DNA from: an uncultured Litoreibacter sp.
Lineage (GTDB): Bacteria; Pseudomonadota; Alphaproteobacteria; Rhodobacterales; Rhodobacteraceae
NCBI GenBank assembly: GCA_938030665.1
Contig: CALHHY010000013.1
Span: forward strand, 1 to 53,462
Direction: 5' to 3'
DNA: 53,462 bases
Below, piece by piece: positions 35,620 through 44,171 of the stretch. Every line of letters begins with the position of its first letter. Within the stretch, counting starts at the first letter, position 1. Below the pieces are notes generated by a model that saw only the letters and a program-made list of their open reading frames with translations, was not told where the DNA came from and did not search any database. The position numbers were made by a program, and so were the translations under genes.

Positions 35620-36852
35620 ATGACGACACTCACCGACCCTCCCAGGGAGTCGTTTCGGCTCTCGATGCTGCTAAACGATACGCGGTATCGCTCATTCACC
35701 TTCCAGGGCATCGCGCTCATCCTGCTGATCGCAGCGATTGCCTATCTGGGAAATAACCTTGCCACGAACCTCTCCGCCGCCGGGCTGAATATCAGCTACG
35801 ACTTCCTTGGCGATCCGGCGGGTTACGATATCAACCAGACCCTTATCCCCTATAACAGCCAGTCGCCGCATTTGCAGGCCGCCTGGGTGGGGATCATCAA
35901 CACCCTGCTGGTTGCCGTCCTGGCCTGCGCCACCGCGACCGTATTCGGCGTCATCGCCGGGGTACTGCGCTTGTCAAATAACTGGCTGGTCGCGAAACTA
36001 ATGGCCGTCTACGTCGAGATGTTTCGCAACATCCCGGTTCTGATCTGGATCATCATCATCTTCACGATCATGACCGTGTCGATGCCGGGGCCGCGGGCTT
36101 TCCGGGGGGACAATGCTGAATCCTCCATGCTGTTTGACATGTTCGCCTTCACCAACCGCGGCGTCTACACTCCGGGGCCTGAGCTGACGAACCCGTTATT
36201 TGCGTCCACGGCGCTGAACTGGGTGCTGGTGCTGGCCGTGCTGGTAGGGGCTTTCTTTGGAGCGCGCGCGCTGTCCAAATGGGCGACCGCCAAGCAGAAC
36301 GCGACCGGAATCCGCCCGACGACTTGGTATTGGACGCTTGCCGTCTGGTTCGTGCCCGTGGCGTTGCTGCTGACCTTTATGGGGCTGACCTGGGACATCC
36401 CGGCGCTCAAAGGCTTCAACTTCCAGGGCGGCATCAAGATCGGTGGTCCGCTGATTGCCCTGTGGTTCGCGCTGTCCATCTACACCGGGGCTTTCATCGC
36501 TGAGAACGTGCGCGCTGGTATCCTGGCCGTTTCAAAAGGCCAGACGGAGGCCGCGTCTGCACTGGGTCTGCGCCCCGGTCGGGTGATGAACTTGGTTGTT
36601 TTGCCGCAAGCGTTGCGGGTGATCATCCCGCCGCTGATCTCGCAATATCTCAACATCACCAAGAACTCCTCCCTCGCGATTGCTGTGGGCTATGCCGACA
36701 TCACCGCGACCCTTGGGGGCATCACGCTGAACCAGACAGGTCGAGCGATTGAATGTGTGCTGTTGTTGATGCTGTTCTACCTCGTGATCTCGCTGTCTAT
36801 CTCGGCGGTGATGAACGTCTACAACAACGCCATGAAGCTGAAGGAGCGCTAA
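35620..36852 (+). CDS. aapQ: AapQ, amino acid ABC transporter permease
   Basis: This 410-residue His/Glu/Gln/Arg-type permease has the long N-terminal and central insertions typical of AapQ. Its EAA-type coupling loop reads EAASALGLRPGRVMNLVVLP. The start is ATG 35620. It pairs with AapM to form the channel. Confidence 0.94.
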   Translation: MTTLTDPPRESFRLSMLLNDTRYRSFTFQGIALILLIAAIAYLGNNLATNLSAAGLNISYDFLGDPAGYDINQTLIPYNSQSPHLQAAWVGIINTLLVAVLACATATVFGVIAGVLRLSNNWLVAKLMAVYVEMFRNIPVLIWIIIIFTIMTVSMPGPRAFRGDNAESSMLFDMFAFTNRGVYTPGPELTNPLFASTALNWVLVLAVLVGAFFGARALSKWATAKQNATGIRPTTWYWTLAVWFVPVALLLTFMGLTWDIPALKGFNFQGGIKIGGPLIALWFALSIYTGAFIAENVRAGILAVSKGQTEAASALGLRPGRVMNLVVLPQALRVIIPPLISQYLNITKNSSLAIAVGYADITATLGGITLNQTGRAIECVLLLMLFYLVISLSISAVMNVYNNAMKLKER

Positions 36853-36853
36853 G

Positions 36854-38149
36854 ATGTCTGACATTCATGCACACTCCGTCGCCTTCGTGCGCGACACACA
36901 ACTCCCCCCCGCGCCGCCGCCTGTGGCTGAAACGGGCGTGGTCAAATGGCTGCGGGAGAACCTGTTTGCCAACTGGGCCAACGGCCTGCTGACCATCGCG
37001 GCGCTGTACGTTATCTATCTGGTCGCCAGCGCCACGGTGCCGTGGATTGTCCGTGGCGTCTGGAACACCGATAGCCTGGCGCAATGCCGGGAGGTGCTCG
37101 ACGGCGTGTCCGGCGCCTGCTTCTCGGTCATCTCGGAGCGGTGGAACCAGTTGCTGTTCGGCTTCAAATACCCGTCGGAGCTGTATTGGCGCCCGTCGCT
37201 GGCCTTCGCGATGCTGTTCGTTGCAGCCGCACCGGTGCTGTTCTTTGATCTGCCGCGCAAGTTGCTGATCTTCACGGGGCTCTATCCTTTCATCGCCTTC
37301 TGGCTGATCTGGGGTGGGTCGATCCTGACCCCGATCGTGGCGCTGGCCGGTTTCATCATCGGCTATTTCGTCTATGAGCGCCTCGTCACCGGCAGCTTTG
37401 CTGCCGGGTTCTTTGGCGGGGTCGCGACGGCGTTCGCGATCTGGTTCATTGGTGGCTGGATCATCCCGGATGGTGCAGGGCTGTTGGCGCTGGAGCAGGT
37501 GCCGTCCCGCGACCTTGGCGGATTCATGCTGAACATGATGCTGGGTGTGGTCTGCGTGTCGCTGTCCCTGCCGCTTGGCATCGCACTGGCGCTTGGCCGG
37601 CAGTCGAACCTGCCGCTGATCAAGGGCGTCTGCGTGGTCTTCATTGAGTTCGTGCGCGGCGTGCCGCTGATCACGCTGCTGTTCGTGGCAAACGTAATGC
37701 TGTCCTATTTCTTCCCGCCGGGCTCTGGCGTGGACCTGTTCCTGCGGGTGGTGATCATGATCACTATGTTCTCGGCAGCCTATATCGCCGAGGTGATCCG
37801 GGGTGGTCTCGCCGCCTTGCCGAAGGGGCAGTACGAAGCGGCGGACAGCCTTGGGCTGGACTACCCGCAAGCCATGCGGCTGATCATTCTGCCGCAGGCG
37901 TTGAAGATCTCCATCCCCGGTATCGTCAACATCGCGGTGGGGCTGTTCAAGGATACCACGCTGGTTTCCGTCATCTCGATGTTTGACATCGTCGGCATGA
38001 TCCGCGGGCCGATCCTCGCCTCCACCGAATGGAACGGGGTCTATTGGGAGCTGTTTATGGCCGCCTCCGTCCTGTTCTTCGTCGTGTGCTACGGCATTTC
38101 GCAATACTCGCAATGGCTTGAACGCCGTCTTGCGACCGATCATCGCTAA
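36854..38149 (+). CDS. aapM: AapM, amino acid ABC transporter permease
   Basis: This 431-residue permease has several N-terminal helices beyond the core and a coupling loop [20 protein letters not shown]. It starts two bases after aapQ (GGAG in the end of aapQ serves as its ribosome site) and is followed by aapP after 14 bases. Confidence 0.94.
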   Translation: MSDIHAHSVAFVRDTQLPPAPPPVAETGVVKWLRENLFANWANGLLTIAALYVIYLVASATVPWIVRGVWNTDSLAQCREVLDGVSGACFSVISERWNQLLFGFKYPSELYWRPSLAFAMLFVAAAPVLFFDLPRKLLIFTGLYPFIAFWLIWGGSILTPIVALAGFIIGYFVYERLVTGSFAAGFFGGVATAFAIWFIGGWIIPDGAGLLALEQVPSRDLGGFMLNMMLGVVCVSLSLPLGIALALGRQSNLPLIKGVCVVFIEFVRGVPLITLLFVANVMLSYFFPPGSGVDLFLRVVIMITMFSAAYIAEVIRGGLAALPKGQYEAADSLGLDYPQAMRLIILPQALKISIPGIVNIAVGLFKDTTLVSVISMFDIVGMIRGPILASTEWNGVYWELFMAASVLFFVVCYGISQYSQWLERRLATDHR

Positions 38150-38163
38150 AGGAGGCCAGGATT

Positions 38164-38928
38164 ATGGCTGAAGCTCAAATGCAGGTATCCGACGAGGTCG
38201 CGATCAGCATCCAGAACATGAACAAGTGGTACGGGACCTTCCACGTCCTGCGCGACATTGATCTGACCGTGTACCGGGGGGAGCGGATCGTTATCTGCGG
38301 GCCGTCCGGCTCCGGCAAGTCGACGCTGATCCGCTGCATCAACGCGCTGGAGGAACACCAGCAAGGCGCGATCACCGTGGATGGCACGTTGCTGTCCTCG
38401 GACCTCAAGAATATCGACAAGATCCGATCAGAGGTTGGCATGTGCTTCCAGCACTTCAACCTGTTCCCGCATCTTTCAATCCTTGAGAATTGTACTCTGG
38501 CCCCGATCTGGGTGCGCAAAACACCCAAGAAGGAAGCCGAAGAGATCGCGATGCATTTCCTTGAGAAGGTGAAAATTCCCGATCAGGCTGATAAATATCC
38601 GGGGCAGCTTTCCGGCGGGCAGCAGCAGCGGGTGGCCATCGCGCGTTCCCTTTGCATGCGGCCGCGCATCATGCTGTTTGACGAGCCGACCTCCGCCCTT
38701 GACCCCGAGATGATCAAGGAGGTGCTCGACACCATGATCGAGCTGGCCGAAGAGGGCATGACCATGCTTTGCGTGACGCACGAGATGGGCTTCGCCCGCC
38801 AGGTGGCGAACCGCGTGATCTTCATGGATGCGGGCCAGATTGTGGAACAGAACGAGCCGGAAGAGTTCTTCAACAACCCGAAATCAGAGCGTACGCAGCT
38901 GTTCCTCAGCCAGATTTTGGGGCACTAA
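38164..38928 (+). CDS. aapP: AapP, amino acid ABC transporter ATPase
   Basis: This 254-residue ATPase has Walker [10 protein letters not shown], signature [15 protein letters not shown], Walker [15 protein letters not shown] and the switch His in [11 protein letters not shown]. It energises AapQM. AGGAGG lies a few bases before the start. Confidence 0.96.
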   Translation: MAEAQMQVSDEVAISIQNMNKWYGTFHVLRDIDLTVYRGERIVICGPSGSGKSTLIRCINALEEHQQGAITVDGTLLSSDLKNIDKIRSEVGMCFQHFNLFPHLSILENCTLAPIWVRKTPKKEAEEIAMHFLEKVKIPDQADKYPGQLSGGQQQRVAIARSLCMRPRIMLFDEPTSALDPEMIKEVLDTMIELAEEGMTMLCVTHEMGFARQVANRVIFMDAGQIVEQNEPEEFFNNPKSERTQLFLSQILGH

Positions 38929-38955
38929 GCGCTAACCTACAGGACTTCAAAAAAG

Positions 38956-38986
38956 CGGCCCCGGTGGAGACACGCGGGGCCGTTTT
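38956..38986 (+). terminator. Terminator of the aap operon
   Basis: CGGCCCCG / CGGGGCCG, an eight-base-pair stem with a twelve-base loop, is followed by four T. It ends just before the stop of the convergent phosphatase gene and may serve both. Confidence 0.8.
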
Positions 38987-38990
38987 GAAT

Positions 38991-39497
38991 TTACAGCAGT
39001 ACTTTCAGGTCGCGCGGGACCACGAAATTCAACAACCGCGCGTCGCCAAATGCGAGCTCTGCCCAGCTGTTGCGCGGCACCTCCGAAATCAGCGTCGAGG
39101 TCGTCGGGAAGGTCGTGAAACGCTCATGCTTGGGGCGGGTCTCGCTGATCAAATCGGCGAAGCTGGCCATGCCGGGATTATGCCCGACGACCATAAGATT
39201 GCCCGGTTTTGCGCCCCGGATCGTGCTCAGCACCGCGTCGGGGGACGCGTGATAGAGACCCTTAATGAAGGTCAGCTCCGGCTTGTCCGCAAACTGCTCC
39301 ATCATAATCTTTGCGGTCATCGCGGCCCGTGTCGCGGTGGAGCTGATCAGGTATTTCGGGACATGGCCGCGATCTGCGAGCCAAGCCCCCATCCGCTCCG
39401 CTCCGGCTTCGCCGCGCGCGTTCAGCGGGCGGTCGTGGTCGTCGAGTTCGAGATTGTCCCAGCTGGACTTCGCATGACGCACAAGGATCAGTTTCAG
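38991..39497 (-). CDS. SixA-like histidine phosphatase, apparent CTG start
   Basis: This 168-residue protein of the histidine phosphatase superfamily has the phospho-accepting LILVRHAKSSWDN and the second His in MVVGHNPGMASF. SixA removes phosphate from histidine phosphotransfer domains in E. coli; the target here is unknown. Homology begins at the KLILVRHAK strand. The only codon that fits is CTG at 39497, which overlaps the upstream stop as CTGA and has GGGAGAGAG close before it. In-frame ATG codons further up would add residues translated from the neighbour in another frame. Confidence 0.85.
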   Translation of the reverse strand: MKLILVRHAKSSWDNLELDDHDRPLNARGEAGAERMGAWLADRGHVPKYLISSTATRAAMTAKIMMEQFADKPELTFIKGLYHASPDAVLSTIRGAKPGNLMVVGHNPGMASFADLISETRPKHERFTTFPTTSTLISEVPRNSWAELAFGDARLLNFVVPRDLKVLL

Positions 39498-40147
39498 CGG
39501 CTCTCTCCCATGAAGATGCGCATGTGATATGCGCTCTGCCCCTCCATCCTTGCATAGCTTTGCGACAGCGGACAAGCCCGCCTGACGCTGCAGCCTTTCG
39601 CCATGTTCTCTGCCCCCGCAGCGCTTGCCAGATGCGCAATGCAGGCGGGGACGTCATAGCCCTCGCCCGTCAGCGCGCGCGGGGTGCAGGCGGTCAGGCA
39701 CGGCTTGGGGCATGTGTCGCAAGGCCGTTCCGCTGGCGGGGCGAGGGCGATGCGTTCCCGCAAGGCGATGGCCCCGCGGTAGGACACCATCAGCCCGGCC
39801 TGGCTATGCACCAGCAGGTTGACCGGGCTTTGCCAGGCCTGTCCGCTTTGCAGCGCCCATGTGAAAAACGGCTTGAACGGTGCGCCGCCGAAGGGAAGCA
39901 GAGCTTGGCCGTCCAACTGCGCGGCCATCTCCGTGATCACCCGGTCTGACCAGCGATCCATCGGATCGGTCTGGCCATCTTGCCATTCCGGGGAGGCGTC
40001 AAAATGCTGCCAGAAGGTAGGCCCTGGCCCAAGTAGGACCAGGGTTTCGCACCAGTCTGGAAGGTGGCTCAAATCTTCGGGGTGAAAGCCGCCAAGGCAA
40101 TCCAGATGCTGCGCGGCGGCCAGCCGCTCTATTTGATCGTAGCTCAC
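39494..40147 (-). CDS. 4Fe-4S ferredoxin-like protein related to epoxyqueuosine reductase QueG
   Basis: This 217-residue protein carries one four-cysteine cluster motif, CDTCPKPCLTACTPRAL, near residue 142 and further cysteines (PACIAH, GCSVRRACPLSQ). The layout recalls the Fe-S part of QueG, but the protein is much shorter and lacks the cobalamin domain, so queuosine synthesis is unlikely. It starts at GTG 40147, overlapping the upstream stop (GTGA), and is coupled to the SixA-like gene below. Function unknown. Confidence 0.75.
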   Translation of the reverse strand: MSYDQIERLAAAQHLDCLGGFHPEDLSHLPDWCETLVLLGPGPTFWQHFDASPEWQDGQTDPMDRWSDRVITEMAAQLDGQALLPFGGAPFKPFFTWALQSGQAWQSPVNLLVHSQAGLMVSYRGAIALRERIALAPPAERPCDTCPKPCLTACTPRALTGEGYDVPACIAHLASAAGAENMAKGCSVRRACPLSQSYARMEGQSAYHMRIFMGESR

Positions 40148-40938
40148 TTCTTGAGAAACGGTAGCGCCATGCTCCAGGCGAATTTCGACGGCCGTTCATC
40201 CTGCCAGCGCAGGCCGATTTTCATGTCGTCATGCCCGTCGGCTGGCTGGGGGATATAGGTGCCAAACATCCGGTCCCAGATCGAGAGCGAAAAGCCGTAA
40301 TTGCTGTCATGCTCCTCCCGGTGAACGGAGTGGTGGACGCGGTGCATATCCGGTGTCACGAACACCCGACGCACGACCGCATCAAGACCCAGAGGCAGCT
40401 TAATATTGGCATGGTTGAACATAGCGGTGCCGTTCAAAATGATCTCGAACAGGACAACCGCAATTGCTGCAGGCCCAAGCAGATAGACCAGCCCGATTTT
40501 CAGGATCATCGACAGCGCAATTTCGACCGGATGGAACCGGATGGCGGTGGTCACGTCGATATCGACATCCGCATGGTGAACCTGATGAAGACGCCACAAC
40601 AGCGGCACCTTATGCGTGATCAGATGCTGCAGCCAGATGGCGAAATCGAGGATCAGGATGGTCGCAATGATCTCCAAACCAAGGGGCCAATCGAGCGCGT
40701 TAAATAGACCCCAGCCGTTGTTTCCTGCATCCATTGCGGCACCAACCGCCAGCAACGGCAAGCCAATTGCCATCGCGTTCAGCATCACTGAGTTCACGAT
40801 GGTGAAGCCCCAATTGGTGCTCCAACGGGCAATGCGGGTCTGGCTGCGTTCGCGGCGCGGCACATAGGTCTCGATCAGGGCCAGCAGAACAAAGAGGCCA
40901 AGAAAGACGCTGAGGCGGATGAGGGTCTCGTTTTCCAT
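40144..40938 (-). CDS. Fatty acid hydroxylase/sterol desaturase superfamily membrane protein
   Basis: This 264-residue membrane protein has the di-iron histidine boxes HLITH, HQVHH and HRVHHSVHREEH, with about four membrane helices. The superfamily hydroxylates lipid chains or carotenoids using oxygen. The ATG at 40938 gives MENETLIRL. It overlaps the Fe-S gene by four bases; the Fe-S protein could pass electrons to it, though this is inference. Confidence 0.87.
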   Translation of the reverse strand: MENETLIRLSVFLGLFVLLALIETYVPRRERSQTRIARWSTNWGFTIVNSVMLNAMAIGLPLLAVGAAMDAGNNGWGLFNALDWPLGLEIIATILILDFAIWLQHLITHKVPLLWRLHQVHHADVDIDVTTAIRFHPVEIALSMILKIGLVYLLGPAAIAVVLFEIILNGTAMFNHANIKLPLGLDAVVRRVFVTPDMHRVHHSVHREEHDSNYGFSLSIWDRMFGTYIPQPADGHDDMKIGLRWQDERPSKFAWSMALPFLKK

Positions 40939-41022
40939 GCTGCGAACATACGCACAGCACAGCACCTTACAAGTGACCTGGTGCCGCAGGGCCGCACATT
41001 TGCGTGACGGAGGGCGCCTTGG

Positions 41023-41886
41023 CTAAAGGCGAATGATCGAGCCCGCGCCGTGTTCGGTAAACAATTCCAGCAGGCAAGCATTGGGCGCGCGGCCGTCAAG
41101 GATCACAACAGCACGGGTCCCGCCGCGTAGCGCGGCAAGCGCGGTCTCGGTTTTGGGGATCATGCCACCGGCGATGGTGCCGTCTGCGGTCATAGCGGCG
41201 ATGTCATCTGCCGAAAGCTCGGTCAGCACATCGCCTGAGGCGCCTTTGACGCCTGACACATCTGTCAGTAGCAAGAGGCGGTCCGCCTTCAGTGCGGCGG
41301 CTACCGCACCGGCTGCCGTATCGCCGTTGATATTGTAGGTTTGCCCGTCCTTGCCGGTGCCAAGGGGGGCCACAACCGGGATCATGCCGGCGTCAAATAG
41401 CTGCCGGATCAGGTCGGTGTTGACCGCGACAGGGTCGCCCACCAGACCCAAGGCCGGGTCGCTTGGGGTGCAGGTGATCATGTTGGCATCCTTGCCAGAT
41501 AGCCCGACCGCGCGCCCGCCTTCCTCGTTAATGGCTTGGACAATGCGTTTGCCGACCTGTCCTGAAAGCACCATCTCCACCACTTTGACGGTGGCCGCAT
41601 CCGTTACCCGTTTGCCGTCCACGAATTCAGAGGTCACGCCCAGCTTTTCGAGCATCTCGTTGATCATCGGCCCGCCGCCATGGACGACGACCGGGTTGAT
41701 GCCCACCTGCCGCATCAAGGTGACGTCTCGGGCAAAGCCGGCCATGCCTTCGTCGCTGCCCATGGCATGGCCGCCCAGCTTGATGACGACTGTCGCCCCT
41801 GTATAGCGCTGCAAGTAGGGCAGGGCCTCTGACAGGGTGCGGGCCGTGGCGATCCAGTCTTGATTCATGGCGGTCTGCTTTTTCAT
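41023..41886 (-). CDS. argB: N-acetylglutamate kinase
   Basis: This 287-residue amino acid kinase has [43 protein letters not shown] and [10 protein letters not shown]. It phosphorylates N-acetylglutamate in arginine synthesis. ATG 41886 or 41868 could be used. It is the usual last member of the engB-argB end of the yidC block, here separated from engB by an SDR gene on the other strand. Confidence 0.95.
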   Translation of the reverse strand: MKKQTAMNQDWIATARTLSEALPYLQRYTGATVVIKLGGHAMGSDEGMAGFARDVTLMRQVGINPVVVHGGGPMINEMLEKLGVTSEFVDGKRVTDAATVKVVEMVLSGQVGKRIVQAINEEGGRAVGLSGKDANMITCTPSDPALGLVGDPVAVNTDLIRQLFDAGMIPVVAPLGTGKDGQTYNINGDTAAGAVAAALKADRLLLLTDVSGVKGASGDVLTELSADDIAAMTADGTIAGGMIPKTETALAALRGGTRAVVILDGRAPNACLLELFTEHGAGSIIRL

Positions 41887-42010
41887 GGTAGGTATTCCGG
41901 CGGAGCTTCGCAGGCTTTGTTAGCCTTTGCGCGGCGGGCTGCCAAGATGCGTTGGTTTGGATTGTATTCCGCCGCAGGCCGGTTAGGGTCTGCCGCAAGG
42001 AGGCACCGCC

Positions 42011-42745
42011 ATGGCCGATGATCGCAAGATATTGCTGTTGACAGGGGCGAGCCGCGGGATCGGGCACGCTACAGTGCGTCATTTCAACGCCTTGGGGTGG
42101 CGGGTGTTGACCTGTTCCCGCCAGGCCTTTCCGGAAGAATGTCCCTGGGGCGGCGGGGCGGAAAACCACGTCCAGATTGACCTTGCTGACCCGAAGCGGA
42201 CGATTGAGGCGATTGCTGATATCCGGGGCAGGCTGGATGGCAAGCTGCATGCGCTGGTCAATAATGCAGGTACTTCGCCAAAGGGTGAGGGGGGAGCGCG
42301 GCTGAATACGCTTGATACGGACCTGCGGACTTGGGGGCATGTGTTTCATGTCAACTTCTTCGCCTCGGTGGTGTTGGCCCGCGGGCTGAAGGAGGAATTG
42401 GCAGCCGCGAAAGGCTCCGTTGTTAATGTGACGTCCATCGCAGGCAGCAGGGTGCATCCCTTTGCAGGGGCCGCATATGCAACATCAAAAGCGGCGCTGG
42501 CGGCATTGACGCGCGAGATGGCGCATGATTTCGGGCCCTTGGGCGTGCGGGTCAATGCCATCGCGCCAGGCGAGGTTGAAACCGCAATCCTGTCGCCGGG
42601 GACGGAGAAGATCGTCGATCAGTTGCCCATGCGCAGGCTCGGTCAGCCGGAGGAGGTCGCCGCGGCCATCCATTTTCTTTGCTCCGAGGAGTCGAGCTAT
42701 ATTTCAGGCACCGAGATCGAGGTTAACGGCGCGCAGCACGTCTAG
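42011..42745 (+). CDS. Short-chain dehydrogenase/reductase
   Basis: This 244-residue classical SDR has the cofactor motif TGASRGIG (residues 11-18), the NNAGT motif, the Ser in NVTSIAGS, and Y156/K160 in YATSK. CSRQ after strand 2 suggests NADP preference. The substrate is not evident. It lies divergent to argB and convergent with engB, interrupting an otherwise conserved minus-strand block. AAGGAGG sits just before the ATG. Confidence 0.9.
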   Translation: MADDRKILLLTGASRGIGHATVRHFNALGWRVLTCSRQAFPEECPWGGGAENHVQIDLADPKRTIEAIADIRGRLDGKLHALVNNAGTSPKGEGGARLNTLDTDLRTWGHVFHVNFFASVVLARGLKEELAAAKGSVVNVTSIAGSRVHPFAGAAYATSKAALAALTREMAHDFGPLGVRVNAIAPGEVETAILSPGTEKIVDQLPMRRLGQPEEVAAAIHFLCSEESSYISGTEIEVNGAQHV

Positions 42746-42747
42746 CC

Positions 42748-43395
42748 TTATTCCAAATCCGCAATGATGGCGCGCAAAGTGGCGATGCCGTCGCCCTTCT
42801 CGGACGAGGTCATGATGACCTCAGGATATGCTGCGGGGTGTTTCGACAAAGCTGCGCTGACCTGATCCATCAGCTTGTCCCGCACCGCAGATTTGACCTT
42901 GTCGGTTTTCGTTAGGACCACCTGAAAGGTTACCGCCGATTTGTCTAGCAACGTCAGAATTTCCTGATCGACCTGTTTGATACCATGCCGGGAATCGATC
43001 AGCACGAACGCCCGCCGCAGCGTTTGTCGCCCCGATAGATAGGCTTTGAGCAGGCGCTGCCACTTCTCGACAATTGGCAGAGGTGCTTCGGCGAACCCGT
43101 AGCCCGGCAGGTCGACCAGATAGTGCGCATCTTGCAGAGTGAAGAAGTTAATCTCTTGCGTACGGCCGGGCGTGTTGGAGGTCCGGGCGAGCGCTTTGCG
43201 ACCTGTCAGCGCATTGATCAGGCTGGATTTTCCTACATTGGATCGCCCTGCAAAGCAGACCTCCTTGCGATCTGCGGGTGGCAGGCCGGGCATCGCCACG
43301 ACGCCTTTCAGGAAATCGGTCTCGCCCGCGAACAGCTTGCGCCCGCGTTCGATCGCCTCTGGCTCGGGCTCTGGCGCGATGGAGAATGTGAACAT
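42748..43395 (-). CDS. engB: EngB (YihA/YsxC) ribosome biogenesis GTPase
   Basis: This 215-residue GTPase has G1 GRSNVGKSSLINAL, G3 VDLPGYGFAE, G4 LTKTDK and G5 TSSEKGDG. It helps late assembly of the 50S subunit and is generally essential. The start at 43395 gives MFTFSIAPEP; only two bases separate its stop from the convergent SDR gene. Confidence 0.95.
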   Translation of the reverse strand: MFTFSIAPEPEPEAIERGRKLFAGETDFLKGVVAMPGLPPADRKEVCFAGRSNVGKSSLINALTGRKALARTSNTPGRTQEINFFTLQDAHYLVDLPGYGFAEAPLPIVEKWQRLLKAYLSGRQTLRRAFVLIDSRHGIKQVDQEILTLLDKSAVTFQVVLTKTDKVKSAVRDKLMDQVSAALSKHPAAYPEVIMTSSEKGDGIATLRAIIADLE

Positions 43396-43427
43396 GGGGG
43401 TCGCTCCGCAGGGTCTGCGCAAATGCG

Positions 43428-44171
43428 TCAGACGATTTGTATCGTATCGCCACAACTGATCGTGCCGGGTTTGGTCACCACGGCGTAGACACCGAATTCC
43501 TGATGTCCTAGTTGCTTTAACGCGCCCAAGGTATCCGCGTCACGGCGGCCCGTTTCAGGGTTCGCGGCGGTTGCCAGACAGCGGGTAATCTGCTCGCGCA
43601 CCTCAAAGACTGCTTCGCCAATGACGAGAGATTTGCCAACCAAGAAGGCCTCTTCCCAAGCAGGCATGCCGTCCAGCCAAAGATTGGCACGCCATCTCAG
43701 CGGGGAGAGGTCCTGGCCCATGCCCTCGCTAAGCGCGCGGTTGCTGGCGAGATTTGCAATTGCGATTGAGGGAAAATCGGTGTCGGTCATGCCCCGTTCG
43801 CTTACGCGGACAACGGCATTGGATTGCGCGCGGTCGGGCGGCATTAGCGGCTTTACCCAGTCCAACAGCGCTGCACTGTCCCTGTCAGGGTGTACCGTGA
43901 TGTCTGGCCGGTCGGGGTGGCGCAGGGTTATCCGCTCCTGAGCTTCATCAAGGCTTGCATCAATGGCCATCAGGCTGGGCGCTTTCGCCCCGCGCGAGAA
44001 ATTCGCGCAATTTGCCCAGCCACCGCCACGGGCTTTCGCGCCTTCATGTGCTATCGCCCAACTGCGATCCCAAGGCAGTGTTTTACCGGCCTCTACCCGC
44101 ACTGCCTCCAACGCCTCGGCCCCATGAGCCTTGATCGGATGGCGCCAGATCTGGGCAAGCGCTATCTTCAT
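43428..44171 (-). CDS. MOSC domain protein
   Basis: This 247-residue protein has an N-terminal beta-barrel (IWRHPIKAHGAEALEAV) and a C-terminal MOSC domain with the conserved Cys in EQITRCLATAANPETG. MOSC proteins handle sulfur or molybdenum cofactor chemistry. It starts inside the yidC stop (ATGA) and is a regular yidC neighbour in this group. Confidence 0.9.
   Translation of the reverse strand: MKIALAQIWRHPIKAHGAEALEAVRVEAGKTLPWDRSWAIAHEGAKARGGGWANCANFSRGAKAPSLMAIDASLDEAQERITLRHPDRPDITVHPDRDSAALLDWVKPLMPPDRAQSNAVVRVSERGMTDTDFPSIAIANLASNRALSEGMGQDLSPLRWRANLWLDGMPAWEEAFLVGKSLVIGEAVFEVREQITRCLATAANPETGRRDADTLGALKQLGHQEFGVYAVVTKPGTISCGDTIQIV

Noticed and set aside
36797-38143. 448-codon open frame antisense to aapM
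   Set aside because: It has the same high-GC antisense artefact pattern; the plus-strand permease is certain.
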